Source: Gp6-AA40 sp036274155
GTDB taxonomy: Bacteria > Acidobacteriota > Vicinamibacteria > Vicinamibacterales > UBA2999
DNA: 37,842 nucleotides
Reading direction: 5' to 3'
NCBI GenBank assembly: GCA_036274155.1
Contig: DASUGH010000193.1
Location: forward strand, 1-37,842
A program made the translations under genes and the position numbers. Positions 7,323 through 15,249 of this stretch are shown piece by piece. Within the stretch, counting starts at the first letter, position 1, and each line of letters starts with the position of its first letter. The notes under the pieces are model-generated. The model did no database searches and was not told where the DNA came from. It worked only from the letters and a program-made list of their open reading frames with translations.

Positions 7323-10037
7323 TCAGGATTTCGCGTCGCGCCAGTTCTCCGCAATCCCGATGTCGACCGTGAGCGGGACGTTCAGCGACACGGCGCCTTC
7401 CATGTGCTGTCGCACGACCGCCGCTGCACGGTCGGCCTCGTCGGCTGGCGTTTCGAACAGCAGTTCGTCGTGGACGGTCAGGATCATTCGCGTGCGCAGG
7501 CCGTGCTGCGGCAGCGCGTGATGCAGATCGATCATCGCGCGCTTCAGGATGTCGGCCGCGGTACCCTGGATCGGCATGTTGACCGCTTCGCGTTCCGCCT
7601 GCGCCTTCATCTGGTAGTTGCGGCTCGTGAGATTCGGGACGAGCCGGCGGCGACCGAACATCGTGCGAACGACTCCTGACTGCCGGGCCGCCTCGAGCGT
7701 CCGGTCGATGAAGCCGCGCACGCGCGGGAAGCCGGCGAAGTAGGCGTCGATGAACTCCTGCGCCGCCTGCTGACTGACGCCGATGTCCTTCGCCAGCGTG
7801 AACGCCGTCTTGCCGTAGAGCAGCGCGTAGTTGATGATCTTCGCCCGCCGACGCAGTTCGTACTTGTCGAGGCCGCTGTCGTCGCCGAACACCCGCGAGG
7901 CCGTCCGGTCGTGGATGTCCTCGCCGGTGCGGAACGCCTCGATGAGCGCTTCCTCGCCAGCCAGATGTGCGAGCACGCGCAGCTCGATCTGCGAGTAATC
8001 CGCCGAGAGGAGCAGGTGTCCCGGCGCGGCCACGAACGCGCGCCGGATTTCTCGTCCGAGCTCCGTCCTGATCGGGATGTTCTGCAGGTTGGGATCCGAG
8101 CTGCTCAGCCGACCGGTGGCCGCGACCGCCTGGTTGAAGCAGGTGTGCACGCGTCCCGTGCGCGAGTCGACGAGCTGCGGCAGCGCGTCGATGTACGTGC
8201 TCTTCAGCTTGTGCAGCCCCCGCCACTCGAGTATCAGGCGCGGCAGCTCGTGGGTCAGCGCCAGCTCCTCGAGCACTTCGACCGCCGTCGACGCCGAACG
8301 CGTTTTGCCGGTCTTCTTGAGCGCCGGCAGCTGCAGCTTGTCGAACAGGATTTCACCAAGCTGGCGGGGAGAGTTCACGTTGAACTCCTGACCGGCCAGC
8401 TCGAAGATGCGCGCCGTCAGCGACGCCAGCTCCTGTTCGATGTGCTGCGACTGCGCCGCCAGCGCCGGTCCGTCGAGCCGCACACCGGCCTCTTCGATTG
8501 CCGCAAGCACCGGCACCAGCGGCATCTCGAGCTCGCGATAGACCTGGTCGAGATGATCGGTGACGAGCAGCGGAGCGAGCCGGCTCCGCAACTGCCGCGC
8601 GAGATCGGCGCGCTCGCCGGCGAAGTTCAGGAGCGCCGCGGGCGACAGTCGCGACAGCTCGATCGCCCTGGCCCCGCGGCCGCAGACGTCCTCTTCGGCC
8701 AGCGCCTTGTAGCCCAGGTGCTCGAGAGACGTCTCCTCGAGTGGATGGCCCGGCCGTGTCGCGTCGAGCAGATAGCTGGCGAGCATCGAATCGAAGGCCA
8801 GCCCGCGCAGTGTGATCCCGTGGCGCGAGAGAACGACGAGGTCGAATTTCAGATCGTGGCCGACCTTGCCGATGCTCTCGTCTTCGAACAGCGGCCGGAG
8901 AAGGTCGAGCGCTTCGCGGCTGCTCACCTGTTCGGGCATCGTCGCCCCGGCCAGCAGATCGCCTGAGGCATCCTCGGACCCGTGACCGAGCGGCAGATAG
9001 TGCGCCTGACGGTCGGCCGTGGAGAAGGCGATCCCGACGATGCCGGCGCGGAAGGCGCTCGGCCGATCGGGGATGACACGGCATGCGAACTCGCCGCTTG
9101 CACGAAGGGCCGCCACGAGCCCGCCGAGCTCGGCGAGCGAGGTGACGAGACGGTAGTCCTTCTGAATCGTCTCGGCTGTCGGCGCGTAGTCGTTGACCAG
9201 CGTGCGAAAAGCCAGTTTGGAGAACAGCTCGTAGCAACGCTCGCGGGATGCGCCGCGATAGCGCAGCGCTTCGAAATCGATGTCGATCGGCACCTCGGTG
9301 CGGATCGTCACGAGCTGCTGGCTTCGCAGCGCGTCGGTGCGATGGTTCTCGAGCGCTTCCCGCTGCTTCGGCTTCAGCTCGGAGGCGTGGGCGAGCAGCG
9401 ACTCGAGCGAGCCGAAGCGGGCAATCAGCTCGACCGCCCCCTTCTTGCCGATGCCAGGCACGCCGGCGACGTTGTCGCTCGTGTCGCCGACGAGTGCAAG
9501 CACGTCGACGACGCGGGATGGCACGACGCCGAATTTGTCCAGAACGCCCTGCTCGTCGAACCAGGCGCCGTCCTCGCGCGGATCGTAGACGCGCACGTGG
9601 TCGCCGACGAGCTGAAAGAAGTCCTTGTCGATGGAGACGATGACGACCTCGAAGCCGGCGTCCGTCGCGCGCCGCGCCACCGTTCCGATGACGTCGTCGG
9701 CCTCGTAGCCGCGCGAGGTGAGGATCGGCACCCCCATCGCCTCGCACGCCTGGTGCACCCAGTTGATCTGCTCGGCGAGATCGTCGGGCATCGCCGCGCG
9801 ATTCGCCTTGTAGTCGGCGGCGATGTCGTCGCGGAACGTCGGCCCGGCGAGATCGAACGACGCCGCGAGGTAGGCGGGCGCGTGATCCTGGATGAGCTTT
9901 CGCAACATCGTGACGAACACGTACACGGCGTGCGTGGTGTGCCCTTCCTGGTTCGACAGGCCTCGCCCGCGGAACGCGTGATAGGCGCGGTACATCTGCG
10001 AGCTGCCGTCGATCAGAAACAGAGTGGGGCGGGCCAT
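7323..10037 (-). CDS. polA: DNA polymerase I
   Basis: 904 residues starting MARPTLFLIDGSSQMYRAYHAF, the usual Pol I beginning; an in-frame ATG 30 bases upstream is possible but atypical. Order: 5' nuclease (about 1-290, with GYEADDVIGT and VGDTSDNVAGVPGIGKKGA), a 3'-5' exonuclease-like domain (about 300-480), and the polymerase. Motif A is SADYSQIELRVLAHLAGEE, motif B is RRRAKIINYALLYGK, motif C is VHDELLFETP. The exonuclease metal ligands look lost: where E. coli has FDTETD this protein has CRVIPD (R320 and I322 replace D and E), and the third motif reads FAGERAD instead of YAAEDAD. The polymerase position matching E. coli Phe762 is Tyr737. It should make and mature DNA in Okazaki processing and repair, without proofreading. 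It is divergent from a lipoprotein gene. Confidence 0.97.
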   Translation of the reverse strand: MARPTLFLIDGSSQMYRAYHAFRGRGLSNQEGHTTHAVYVFVTMLRKLIQDHAPAYLAASFDLAGPTFRDDIAADYKANRAAMPDDLAEQINWVHQACEAMGVPILTSRGYEADDVIGTVARRATDAGFEVVIVSIDKDFFQLVGDHVRVYDPREDGAWFDEQGVLDKFGVVPSRVVDVLALVGDTSDNVAGVPGIGKKGAVELIARFGSLESLLAHASELKPKQREALENHRTDALRSQQLVTIRTEVPIDIDFEALRYRGASRERCYELFSKLAFRTLVNDYAPTAETIQKDYRLVTSLAELGGLVAALRASGEFACRVIPDRPSAFRAGIVGIAFSTADRQAHYLPLGHGSEDASGDLLAGATMPEQVSSREALDLLRPLFEDESIGKVGHDLKFDLVVLSRHGITLRGLAFDSMLASYLLDATRPGHPLEETSLEHLGYKALAEEDVCGRGARAIELSRLSPAALLNFAGERADLARQLRSRLAPLLVTDHLDQVYRELEMPLVPVLAAIEEAGVRLDGPALAAQSQHIEQELASLTARIFELAGQEFNVNSPRQLGEILFDKLQLPALKKTGKTRSASTAVEVLEELALTHELPRLILEWRGLHKLKSTYIDALPQLVDSRTGRVHTCFNQAVAATGRLSSSDPNLQNIPIRTELGREIRRAFVAAPGHLLLSADYSQIELRVLAHLAGEEALIEAFRTGEDIHDRTASRVFGDDSGLDKYELRRRAKIINYALLYGKTAFTLAKDIGVSQQAAQEFIDAYFAGFPRVRGFIDRTLEAARQSGVVRTMFGRRRLVPNLTSRNYQMKAQAEREAVNMPIQGTAADILKRAMIDLHHALPQHGLRTRMILTVHDELLFETPADEADRAAAVVRQHMEGAVSLNVPLTVDIGIAENWRDAKS

Positions 10038-10075
10038 TACGGAGGGCGGTATGCACAAGGATATCATTCAGATTC

Positions 10076-10825
10076 ATGCCATCAGGAAGACGCGGAGCGC
10101 TCGTCGCGCTGCTGCTGGCTTCGTTCGCGCTCACCGCCTGCGGCGGAGTGTTCGCCAAGAAGTACGAGTACGAGGAGGAACTGACGCTCGCGATCGACGG
10201 TTCAGCCACCGTCAGCGTGAACGCGTCTATCGCGTCGCTGGTTGCGCTGCACGGTGCGGCGCTCGATCCGAATCCGCGCTCACGGCCGGATCGTGAGCGC
10301 ATTCGCGCGCTGTTCTCCGGACCGGATGCGGTCGTGGAGACGCCGACCTTCTTCCGGCGCAACGGCCGGCGCTTCGTTCACGTGCGCGTCGAGGTGCCGA
10401 GTCTGAGTACGCTGCGCGGGATCGCACCGTTTGCCTGGTCGAGTTACCGCTTCGGACGCAGCGGCGACACGGTCGAATTTCGTCAGGTCGTCGGCGGCGC
10501 GCCGCGTGCGTCGACGACCACGATGGGGTGGACTGGCCGGGAGGTCGTCGCCTTTCGCATGCACGTGCCGAGCCGCATCGTGTTCGAGAACGCGACCTCG
10601 GACGTTCAGCGCGGGAACATTCTGGCGTGGGAGCAGCCGCTCAGCGACCGGCTCGCCGGCGCGCCGCTCCAGCTGCAGGTCGACATGGAACCCGAATCAA
10701 TCCTCCATTCGACGCTGCTGCTCTTCGCGGCGACGATCGTCGCTGCCGGAGCTGTGTTTGCGCTGGCAATCTGGTGGGTTGTGCGCCGAGGGCGTTCAGA
10801 GCTGGCATCCGAGAGCCCGAACTGA
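10076..10825 (+). CDS. Membrane-anchored lipoprotein of unknown function
   Basis: 249 residues. A lipoprotein signal with lipobox LTAC ends at Cys22, so the mature protein starts as a lipid-anchored Cys-Gly-Gly. A mixed alpha/beta domain follows (YEYEEELTLAIDGSATVSV, then FVHVRVEVPSLSTLRG). A single strong C-terminal membrane helix lies at about 215-238 (LLLFAATIVAAGAVFALAIWWVV) followed by a basic stop-transfer segment. The combination of N-terminal lipid anchor, beta-rich domain and C-terminal TM recalls LppM/DUF3153-type proteins, but I cannot confirm that family. It is divergent from polA by about 38 bp and convergent with the BON protein. Confidence 0.6.
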   Translation: MPSGRRGALVALLLASFALTACGGVFAKKYEYEEELTLAIDGSATVSVNASIASLVALHGAALDPNPRSRPDRERIRALFSGPDAVVETPTFFRRNGRRFVHVRVEVPSLSTLRGIAPFAWSSYRFGRSGDTVEFRQVVGGAPRASTTTMGWTGREVVAFRMHVPSRIVFENATSDVQRGNILAWEQPLSDRLAGAPLQLQVDMEPESILHSTLLLFAATIVAAGAVFALAIWWVVRRGRSELASESPN

Positions 10826-10836
10826 CCTGCCGCGTC

Positions 10837-10858
10837 AGGCGGACCTCACGGTCCGCCT
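10837..10858. repeat. Perfect hairpin, dispersed palindrome family copy 1
   Basis: AGGCGGACC, loop TCAC, GGTCCGCCT: a perfect 9-bp stem between two convergent genes. The same arms and the trailing CTC-GCG bases recur at 22661-22680, so this is a dispersed family rather than a unique terminator. No T-tract follows, but the position suits a transcription end in either direction. Confidence 0.65.
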
Positions 10859-10868
10859 CCGCGTACGA

Positions 10869-11438
10869 TCACAGATTCTCGAGATCGCTCGAAGCCTCGG
10901 CCTCGGTCTTGAGGAGATCCGTCACCTGGAACGCGTCGAACGTTCGCGCGATGGATCGAGCCAGCAGCCGTTCTGCCTCGTCGTTCACCACTCCCTCCAG
11001 CGTCACACGGTTGCGCTCCACGATGATGTGGATCGGCGGATTCACCATTGACGCATAGGGCCGGAACGTCGGATGGCCGTAAATGGCGCGCGCGATAGCC
11101 AGACGCAGGTCGTCGTCTCCTTTCGACACCGGCAGTACTTCTATCTGATTGACGACCTGACGAACGCCCGCGACACCGGCGACTCTCCGCTCGATGTCGC
11201 TGCGTTTGTACGGCATGGTCACCTTGCCGATCAGCGTCACCGTGCCGTTGTCAATCTGAACGCTGACGCTGTCGAACACGGTGTAGTGGGGGTACTGCAG
11301 CACCTGCCGCTGAACGCTTCGGAACAGCTGCAGCTTGTTTTCCTGCGCTGCCGGCGCCAGGGGGGCAGCAGACGCGACGACCGCAGGTATCAGGAGTGTG
11401 GCCGTCAATGTGATTACGGCGCCAATTCTGGACCGCAT
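10869..11438 (-). CDS. Exported protein with two BON domains
   Basis: 189 residues from ATG 11438, with GGAG 8 bases upstream. Signal peptide about 1-24 (AVITLTATLLIPAVVASA). Two BON domains follow. The first (about 36-105) has the typical beta strand VQIDNGTVTLIGKV followed by AGVAGVRQVVNQIEVLP. The second (about 108-180) has HIIVERNRVTLEGVVNDEAE and ends VTDLLKTE. BON domains occur in periplasmic proteins such as OsmY and in secretin-associated proteins, where they are thought to contact phospholipid or envelope partners. No enzyme activity is expected. The ZIP transporter lies upstream on the same strand, 192 bp away, probably under separate control. Confidence 0.82.
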   Translation of the reverse strand: MRSRIGAVITLTATLLIPAVVASAAPLAPAAQENKLQLFRSVQRQVLQYPHYTVFDSVSVQIDNGTVTLIGKVTMPYKRSDIERRVAGVAGVRQVVNQIEVLPVSKGDDDLRLAIARAIYGHPTFRPYASMVNPPIHIIVERNRVTLEGVVNDEAERLLARSIARTFDAFQVTDLLKTEAEASSDLENL

Positions 11439-11630
11439 GTTCTTGCTCCAATTCTGAAAGGCCTTTTACGGTCTTCATCCGGGTATGGGCAAAGGTGCTG
11501 CCAGCCGTCGAGGGCCGAAATATGGCCCGGCCGACTCGTTCCGCAGCCCACCTCGAGCGAACGTCCCCGCTGAGGGACGGCAGCCGGTCTCAAAGGCCTT
11601 TTTCGGCGGCTCGGGAACCTCCAGGAAAAC
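11439..11630. other. Intergenic region with paired short palindromes
   Basis: No gene seen. The decamer palindrome AAAGGCCTTT occurs twice, at 11457-11466 and 11592-11601, flanking hairpins CGTCCC/GGGACG (11562-11579) and GGGCC/GGCCC (11512-11528). It could hold the terminator of the ZIP gene and the promoter of the BON gene; I could not identify hexamers. Confidence 0.4.
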
Positions 11631-12362
11631 TCAGAAGATGAGCATCGTGATGACGCCGGCCGCGATAAGGATCACCTGCCGGAGCGACCCGGCGTCCGTC
11701 CGTCCGCGGTGCAACCCCGGGATCAGGTCAGCCATGGCGACGTAGAGGAAGCTGGCCGCTGCGAGTGCCAGGAAGTACGGGAGCGCCTGCGGCAACCAGC
11801 TGAAGGCGAGCCACGCCGCCACGGCGCCAACCGCGCTCGACAGCCCCGACACGATGTTCAGGACCAGGGCGCGTCGCCGTGAGTAGCCGGCGTGGAGCAG
11901 GATGGCGAAGTCGCCGAGCTCCTGGGGGATCTCATGCGCAGCCGCCGCGAGAGCGGTGCTCACCCCGAGGGTGACCGACGTGAGAACGGCGGTCGCGATC
12001 ACCGCGCCGTCGACGAAGTTGTGAAACGAGTCGCCGATCAGGACCGGGGCGACGCTGCCGTCGTGCACCTCGCAATCGTGAGTATGACAATGGCGCCAGA
12101 GCACCAGCTTCTCGAGAACGAAGAACAGCAGAATCCCCGCGAGCACGGTGGCGAGCACGTGTGACGACGGCAGCTGTTCGAGTGCGGAAGGCAGGATGGC
12201 GAGCATCGACACCCCCAGGAGGGCGCCGACGGCATAGCTCACCAGCCATGGCACCAGCCTGGCGAGCGATGAATCGTTGACCAGGAGAACACCCGACGCG
12301 ACCAACAGCCCGCCGAGCCCGCCGAGCAGGCTCAACCCCACCGAAACCAGCAGCGTGTACAC
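11631..12362 (-). CDS. ZIP-family divalent metal transporter
   Basis: 243 residues from GTG 12362; no clear ribosome site, so the exact start is uncertain. Eight hydrophobic segments. The metal-site motifs of the family are present: HNFVDG (114-119) in TM4 and HEIPQELGD (143-151) in TM5. Between TM3 and TM4 is a His/Cys-rich loop (HCHTHDCEVH, 91-100), the usual cytoplasmic metal-sensing loop. The last segments read PYFLALAAASFLYVAMADLIPGLH as in bacterial ZupT/ZIP relatives. Expected to import zinc, iron or a similar divalent metal across the inner membrane; selectivity cannot be told from sequence. No metal regulator is adjacent. Confidence 0.93.
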   Translation of the reverse strand: MYTLLVSVGLSLLGGLGGLLVASGVLLVNDSSLARLVPWLVSYAVGALLGVSMLAILPSALEQLPSSHVLATVLAGILLFFVLEKLVLWRHCHTHDCEVHDGSVAPVLIGDSFHNFVDGAVIATAVLTSVTLGVSTALAAAAHEIPQELGDFAILLHAGYSRRRALVLNIVSGLSSAVGAVAAWLAFSWLPQALPYFLALAAASFLYVAMADLIPGLHRGRTDAGSLRQVILIAAGVITMLIF

Positions 12363-12425
12363 GTAGACCGGATGATAGTCAAAAACCGCGAGTCGAGGGG
12401 TGCAGCCGTGTGCGCGCGGGCTTTG

Positions 12426-13379
12426 TCAGTTCGCGATGTAGCCGGTCCGCGCTCGCACTTTGACGCCGCGCTTGCGCACGTCGACCTTGATCGTGTGCCA
12501 GCTGCCGTCGCGTTTCAGCGGCGCCGCGTAACTAAGCAAGTACTGCTGACTGAGCTCCTCGGCGAGATGGGCGGTGGCTTCCTTGAGGTTCTTGAAACCC
12601 TTGACGACCTCCGTCCGGCCGCCGGAGTCGTCAGTGATCTTTCTCAGGGCGCCGGCATCGACGCCCCCGCCGCCGCCGAAGCGCATGCTTCCGCCGCCAA
12701 ACCCGCCGAGCCCGGCGGTCGCACCGCCGACCGCGGAGTCGTCGACGGCCAGCGCATAGACCAGCACTTCGTACTCGCGAATGCGCTCCTGAAGCGCCTT
12801 GATCGGCATACGGCTCTGATTGTCTTTGCCGTCCGAGAGCACGAGCAGCGCCTTTTTCGTGTGGAGACCCTGCACGACGATCGGCAGGGCCATCGCGACC
12901 GAATCGTACACCGCTGTGCCGAATACGAAACCGCCCTTGTTCGCGCGATCGAGTGCACGGCTGAACGTATCGCGATTCTGCGTCCACGTCTGCAGCATCT
13001 GCGCTCGCAGGGAGAACTCGGCCAGGAACAGTTCGTCGTCGGGGGAGAGCAGATCGTAGATGAAGTGGTTGATGGCCGCTCGCGCGGTCCTCATCTTCTC
13101 GTCTGTCATGCTGCCGCTCACGTCGAGCAGCATTCCGAGGCTGACCGGCACGCGCTCGCTGCTGAAGTTCAAAATCTCCTGCGGCTGGCCATTGTCCGTG
13201 ACGACGAAATCTTCCTTGCGCAGCGAACCGATGAAGCGGCCGTCGCCGCCGGTGACGGTCGCGGTGACGTTGACGAGATCGATGCCGCTCTTGAAGACGG
13301 CCTGCTCGGCGCGGACGGCCGCTATGAAGAGGAGGGCTGCAGCGGATGCAGCTGTGAAGCACCGCGGCGGATTCCACAC
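12426..13379 (-). CDS. VWFA-related Acidobacteria-type secreted protein (copy 1)
   Basis: 317 residues from GTG 13379, with GGAG 8 bases upstream. Signal peptide about 1-24. FKSGIDLVNVTATVTGGDGR opens the family-specific N-terminal domain (with EDFVVTDNGQPQEI), followed by a von Willebrand A fold. MIDAS residues: D86-V-S88-G-S90 (LLDVSGSM), T155 (GTAVYDSV) and D183 (LSDGKDN), so metal binding should be intact. A Gly-rich insert (about 220-238) separates the fold from the last part TDDSGGRTEVVKGFKNL, and the protein ends KVRARTGYIAN. Such proteins (VWFA-related Acidobacterial domain) are exported and of unknown function, thought to bind protein partners. Last gene of the tonB operon, 105 bp after copy 2. 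Confidence 0.9.
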   Translation of the reverse strand: MWNPPRCFTAASAAALLFIAAVRAEQAVFKSGIDLVNVTATVTGGDGRFIGSLRKEDFVVTDNGQPQEILNFSSERVPVSLGMLLDVSGSMTDEKMRTARAAINHFIYDLLSPDDELFLAEFSLRAQMLQTWTQNRDTFSRALDRANKGGFVFGTAVYDSVAMALPIVVQGLHTKKALLVLSDGKDNQSRMPIKALQERIREYEVLVYALAVDDSAVGGATAGLGGFGGGSMRFGGGGGVDAGALRKITDDSGGRTEVVKGFKNLKEATAHLAEELSQQYLLSYAAPLKRDGSWHTIKVDVRKRGVKVRARTGYIAN

Positions 13380-13484
13380 GACGGAACTCCGATGTCTGGC
13401 GTCGCCCGCGATCCGTGATCCGGGCGGCCGAAGGGTCAGGGTCTCGCTGATTGGGAAGGATACACCCTGCCCGTTCGCCGTTGC

Positions 13485-14507
13485 TCAGGACGCGACATAC
13501 CCCCGGCGTGCCCTGACAGTGAGGTTGCGATCGCGGACCTCGACTCTGATGGCGTGCCAGCGGCCGTCGTGTTCGCCGGGAGCTACGTACCCGAGCGAGT
13601 ACTGCTTGCTGAGCTCGTCGGCGATCCTCGCGGTTGCGGCGTCCAGGTCGCGGAGCTCACGGATGATTTCAGTCCGGCCGCCCGTGTCGTCCGTCATCGC
13701 GCGGAGAGCCATCGGGTTCACCCGCTCGTCGACCCCGAACAACCCTCCTCCTGTGCCGAGCTGCGGGAACGTCCGGGGACGCCCGATGCCCGGAATGCCC
13801 GGGGTTGGCAGCGGAAACGGCGGTCGCGTCGGTGTCCGGTTCCGCGGCGCCGGGGTGGTCTGCGCCGCGCGGCCGTCCACACCGAGCGCGTAGACCAGCA
13901 CTTCGCTTTCGCGAATCTTCTGCCGCAGGTCGAACGCCGTCGTCAGACTGCGCGAATCGTTGCCATCGGAGATCACCAGCAGCGCTTTCTTCCGGTGCTT
14001 TCCGCCGGCCGCGAGAGGCAGCGACTGGGCGACGGCGTCGTACAGCGCCGTGCCGCCGTCGGCGTCCACGCGGCGCACGGCACGGCTGATCGCCTCCCGA
14101 TCGGTGGTCCACTCCTGCCGCACGTCCACGTTGTCGGCGAACTCTACGAAGAACAGTTCATCGTCAGGGGCGAGCAGCGTGGTGATGAATCGATCGATGG
14201 CGGCGCGGGCCGCGGTCATCTTGTCGGCCTTCATGCTGCCGCTGGTGTCGAGCAGGATGCCGAGACTGACGGGCACACGGTCGCTGTTGAAGTGAGTGAT
14301 CGGCTGCGGCTTCCCATCGTCGAAGATCGTGAAGTCCTGCTTGTCGAGTCCGGAAACGAAACGACCGTTGTCGTCGGTCACCGTCGCCGTGACGTTCACG
14401 AGATCGACGCCGCTCTTGAAGCGGAATCCTTCCTGCGCGTTCAAACCGGGGGCGGCGAGAGCGATAGTCGCGAGGCCGGCAATAAGGAGACTGGCTCTGA
14501 ATCGCAT
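13485..14507 (-). CDS. VWFA-related Acidobacteria-type secreted protein (copy 2)
   Basis: 340 residues from ATG 14507, with GAGGTAAG just upstream. Signal peptide about 1-24 (LLIAGLATIALAAPGLNA). Same architecture as the downstream gene: FKSGVDLVNVTATVTDDNGR, EDF-like QDFTIFDDGKPQPI, and a MIDAS of D87-T-S89-G-S91, later GTALYDAV and ISDGNDS. Between the fold and TDDTGGRTEIIRELRDL sits a Pro-rich insert (about 225-265, with PFPLPTPGIPGIGRP) in the position where copy 1 has Gly repeats. It ends NLTVRARRGYVAS. The two genes are clearly tandem duplicates. Upstream is the small membrane protein, whose stop codon (14514) lies 6 bp before this start, so translation is probably coupled. Confidence 0.9.
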   Translation of the reverse strand: MRFRASLLIAGLATIALAAPGLNAQEGFRFKSGVDLVNVTATVTDDNGRFVSGLDKQDFTIFDDGKPQPITHFNSDRVPVSLGILLDTSGSMKADKMTAARAAIDRFITTLLAPDDELFFVEFADNVDVRQEWTTDREAISRAVRRVDADGGTALYDAVAQSLPLAAGGKHRKKALLVISDGNDSRSLTTAFDLRQKIRESEVLVYALGVDGRAAQTTPAPRNRTPTRPPFPLPTPGIPGIGRPRTFPQLGTGGGLFGVDERVNPMALRAMTDDTGGRTEIIRELRDLDAATARIADELSKQYSLGYVAPGEHDGRWHAIRVEVRDRNLTVRARRGYVAS

Positions 14508-14513
14508 CGTGAC

Positions 14514-15227
14514 TTACCTCGAATCCTCAGCAGCTCTATTCCACGCTTCGGCGGCGCGGCGCCCGCGGGCCGGCGGCGCCGGGGCCGGTGTCTCGCCGCC
14601 CGCCAGCACCTGTCCCGGCAGTCGCGGCCGGCGATCGACGTGGCGGACCAGTCCCTCCTCACTCTCGAAGCTCACGCGATAGCGGCTGATGCCCGCTCCG
14701 TGAGGAATCGCGATCCGAAACGACGATCGATCTCCGGCGGACAGGACCTGGCGGTCGATCGGCGCGCTCACCCTTGCGACGGTGGCGCCGGTGCGATCGA
14801 GCGCGAGAATGACGGCGCTGATCCGCTCGGCAGCGGCCGTTCCCTGGTTGGTGACGACGCCCGTAACCGTGAACGTGTCGGCCTGACGGTCGTGCTGCAT
14901 CGAGAGCAGCGCGAGCGACGGCGGGGCCGGCTTCGGCGCCTGATCCACGTCGTCGTGCAGGTCATTGGCCATCGCCACCACGATGATGAGCGTGACGACC
15001 GCCGCAAAGCCGATGGCCACCTTGAGCAGCGGATGGCGGCTCGCCGGCATCCGCGTTCGCTCATCGAAGATCGCGGGGGGTCGGCCACTGCCCGGCGGAT
15101 CGATGACGGCCGCCAGCGCTGCCACACGTGCGTCGGAGCGTCGGCGCTCGTCACGCATCATCCGCCAGATCTGGAAGGCGCACAGAAGCGCTGCGGCGCA
15201 CGCGATTGCGGTGATGAGAAGGCTCAT
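14514..15227 (-). CDS. Membrane protein with beta-rich periplasmic domain
   Basis: 237 residues. Hydrophobic N-terminus (LLITAIACAAALLCAFQIW), a basic cytoplasmic stretch, then a second TM at about 69-88 (VAIGFAAVVTLIIVVAMA). The rest is a beta-sandwich-like domain with FTVTGVVTNQGTAAAERISA, resembling FxLYD/CARDB-type folds that occur in envelope proteins, and a Pro/Ala-rich basic tail. No active-site motif. It is the second gene of the operon, 22 bp after the tonB-like gene and 6 bp before the first VWFA gene, so it probably functions with them in the envelope. I do not recognise a named family. Confidence 0.65.
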   Translation of the reverse strand: MSLLITAIACAAALLCAFQIWRMMRDERRRSDARVAALAAVIDPPGSGRPPAIFDERTRMPASRHPLLKVAIGFAAVVTLIIVVAMANDLHDDVDQAPKPAPPSLALLSMQHDRQADTFTVTGVVTNQGTAAAERISAVILALDRTGATVARVSAPIDRQVLSAGDRSSFRIAIPHGAGISRYRVSFESEEGLVRHVDRRPRLPGQVLAGGETPAPAPPARGRRAAEAWNRAAEDSR

Positions 15228-15249
15228 GTTCCAGTTCCCGGCGCTGGCC

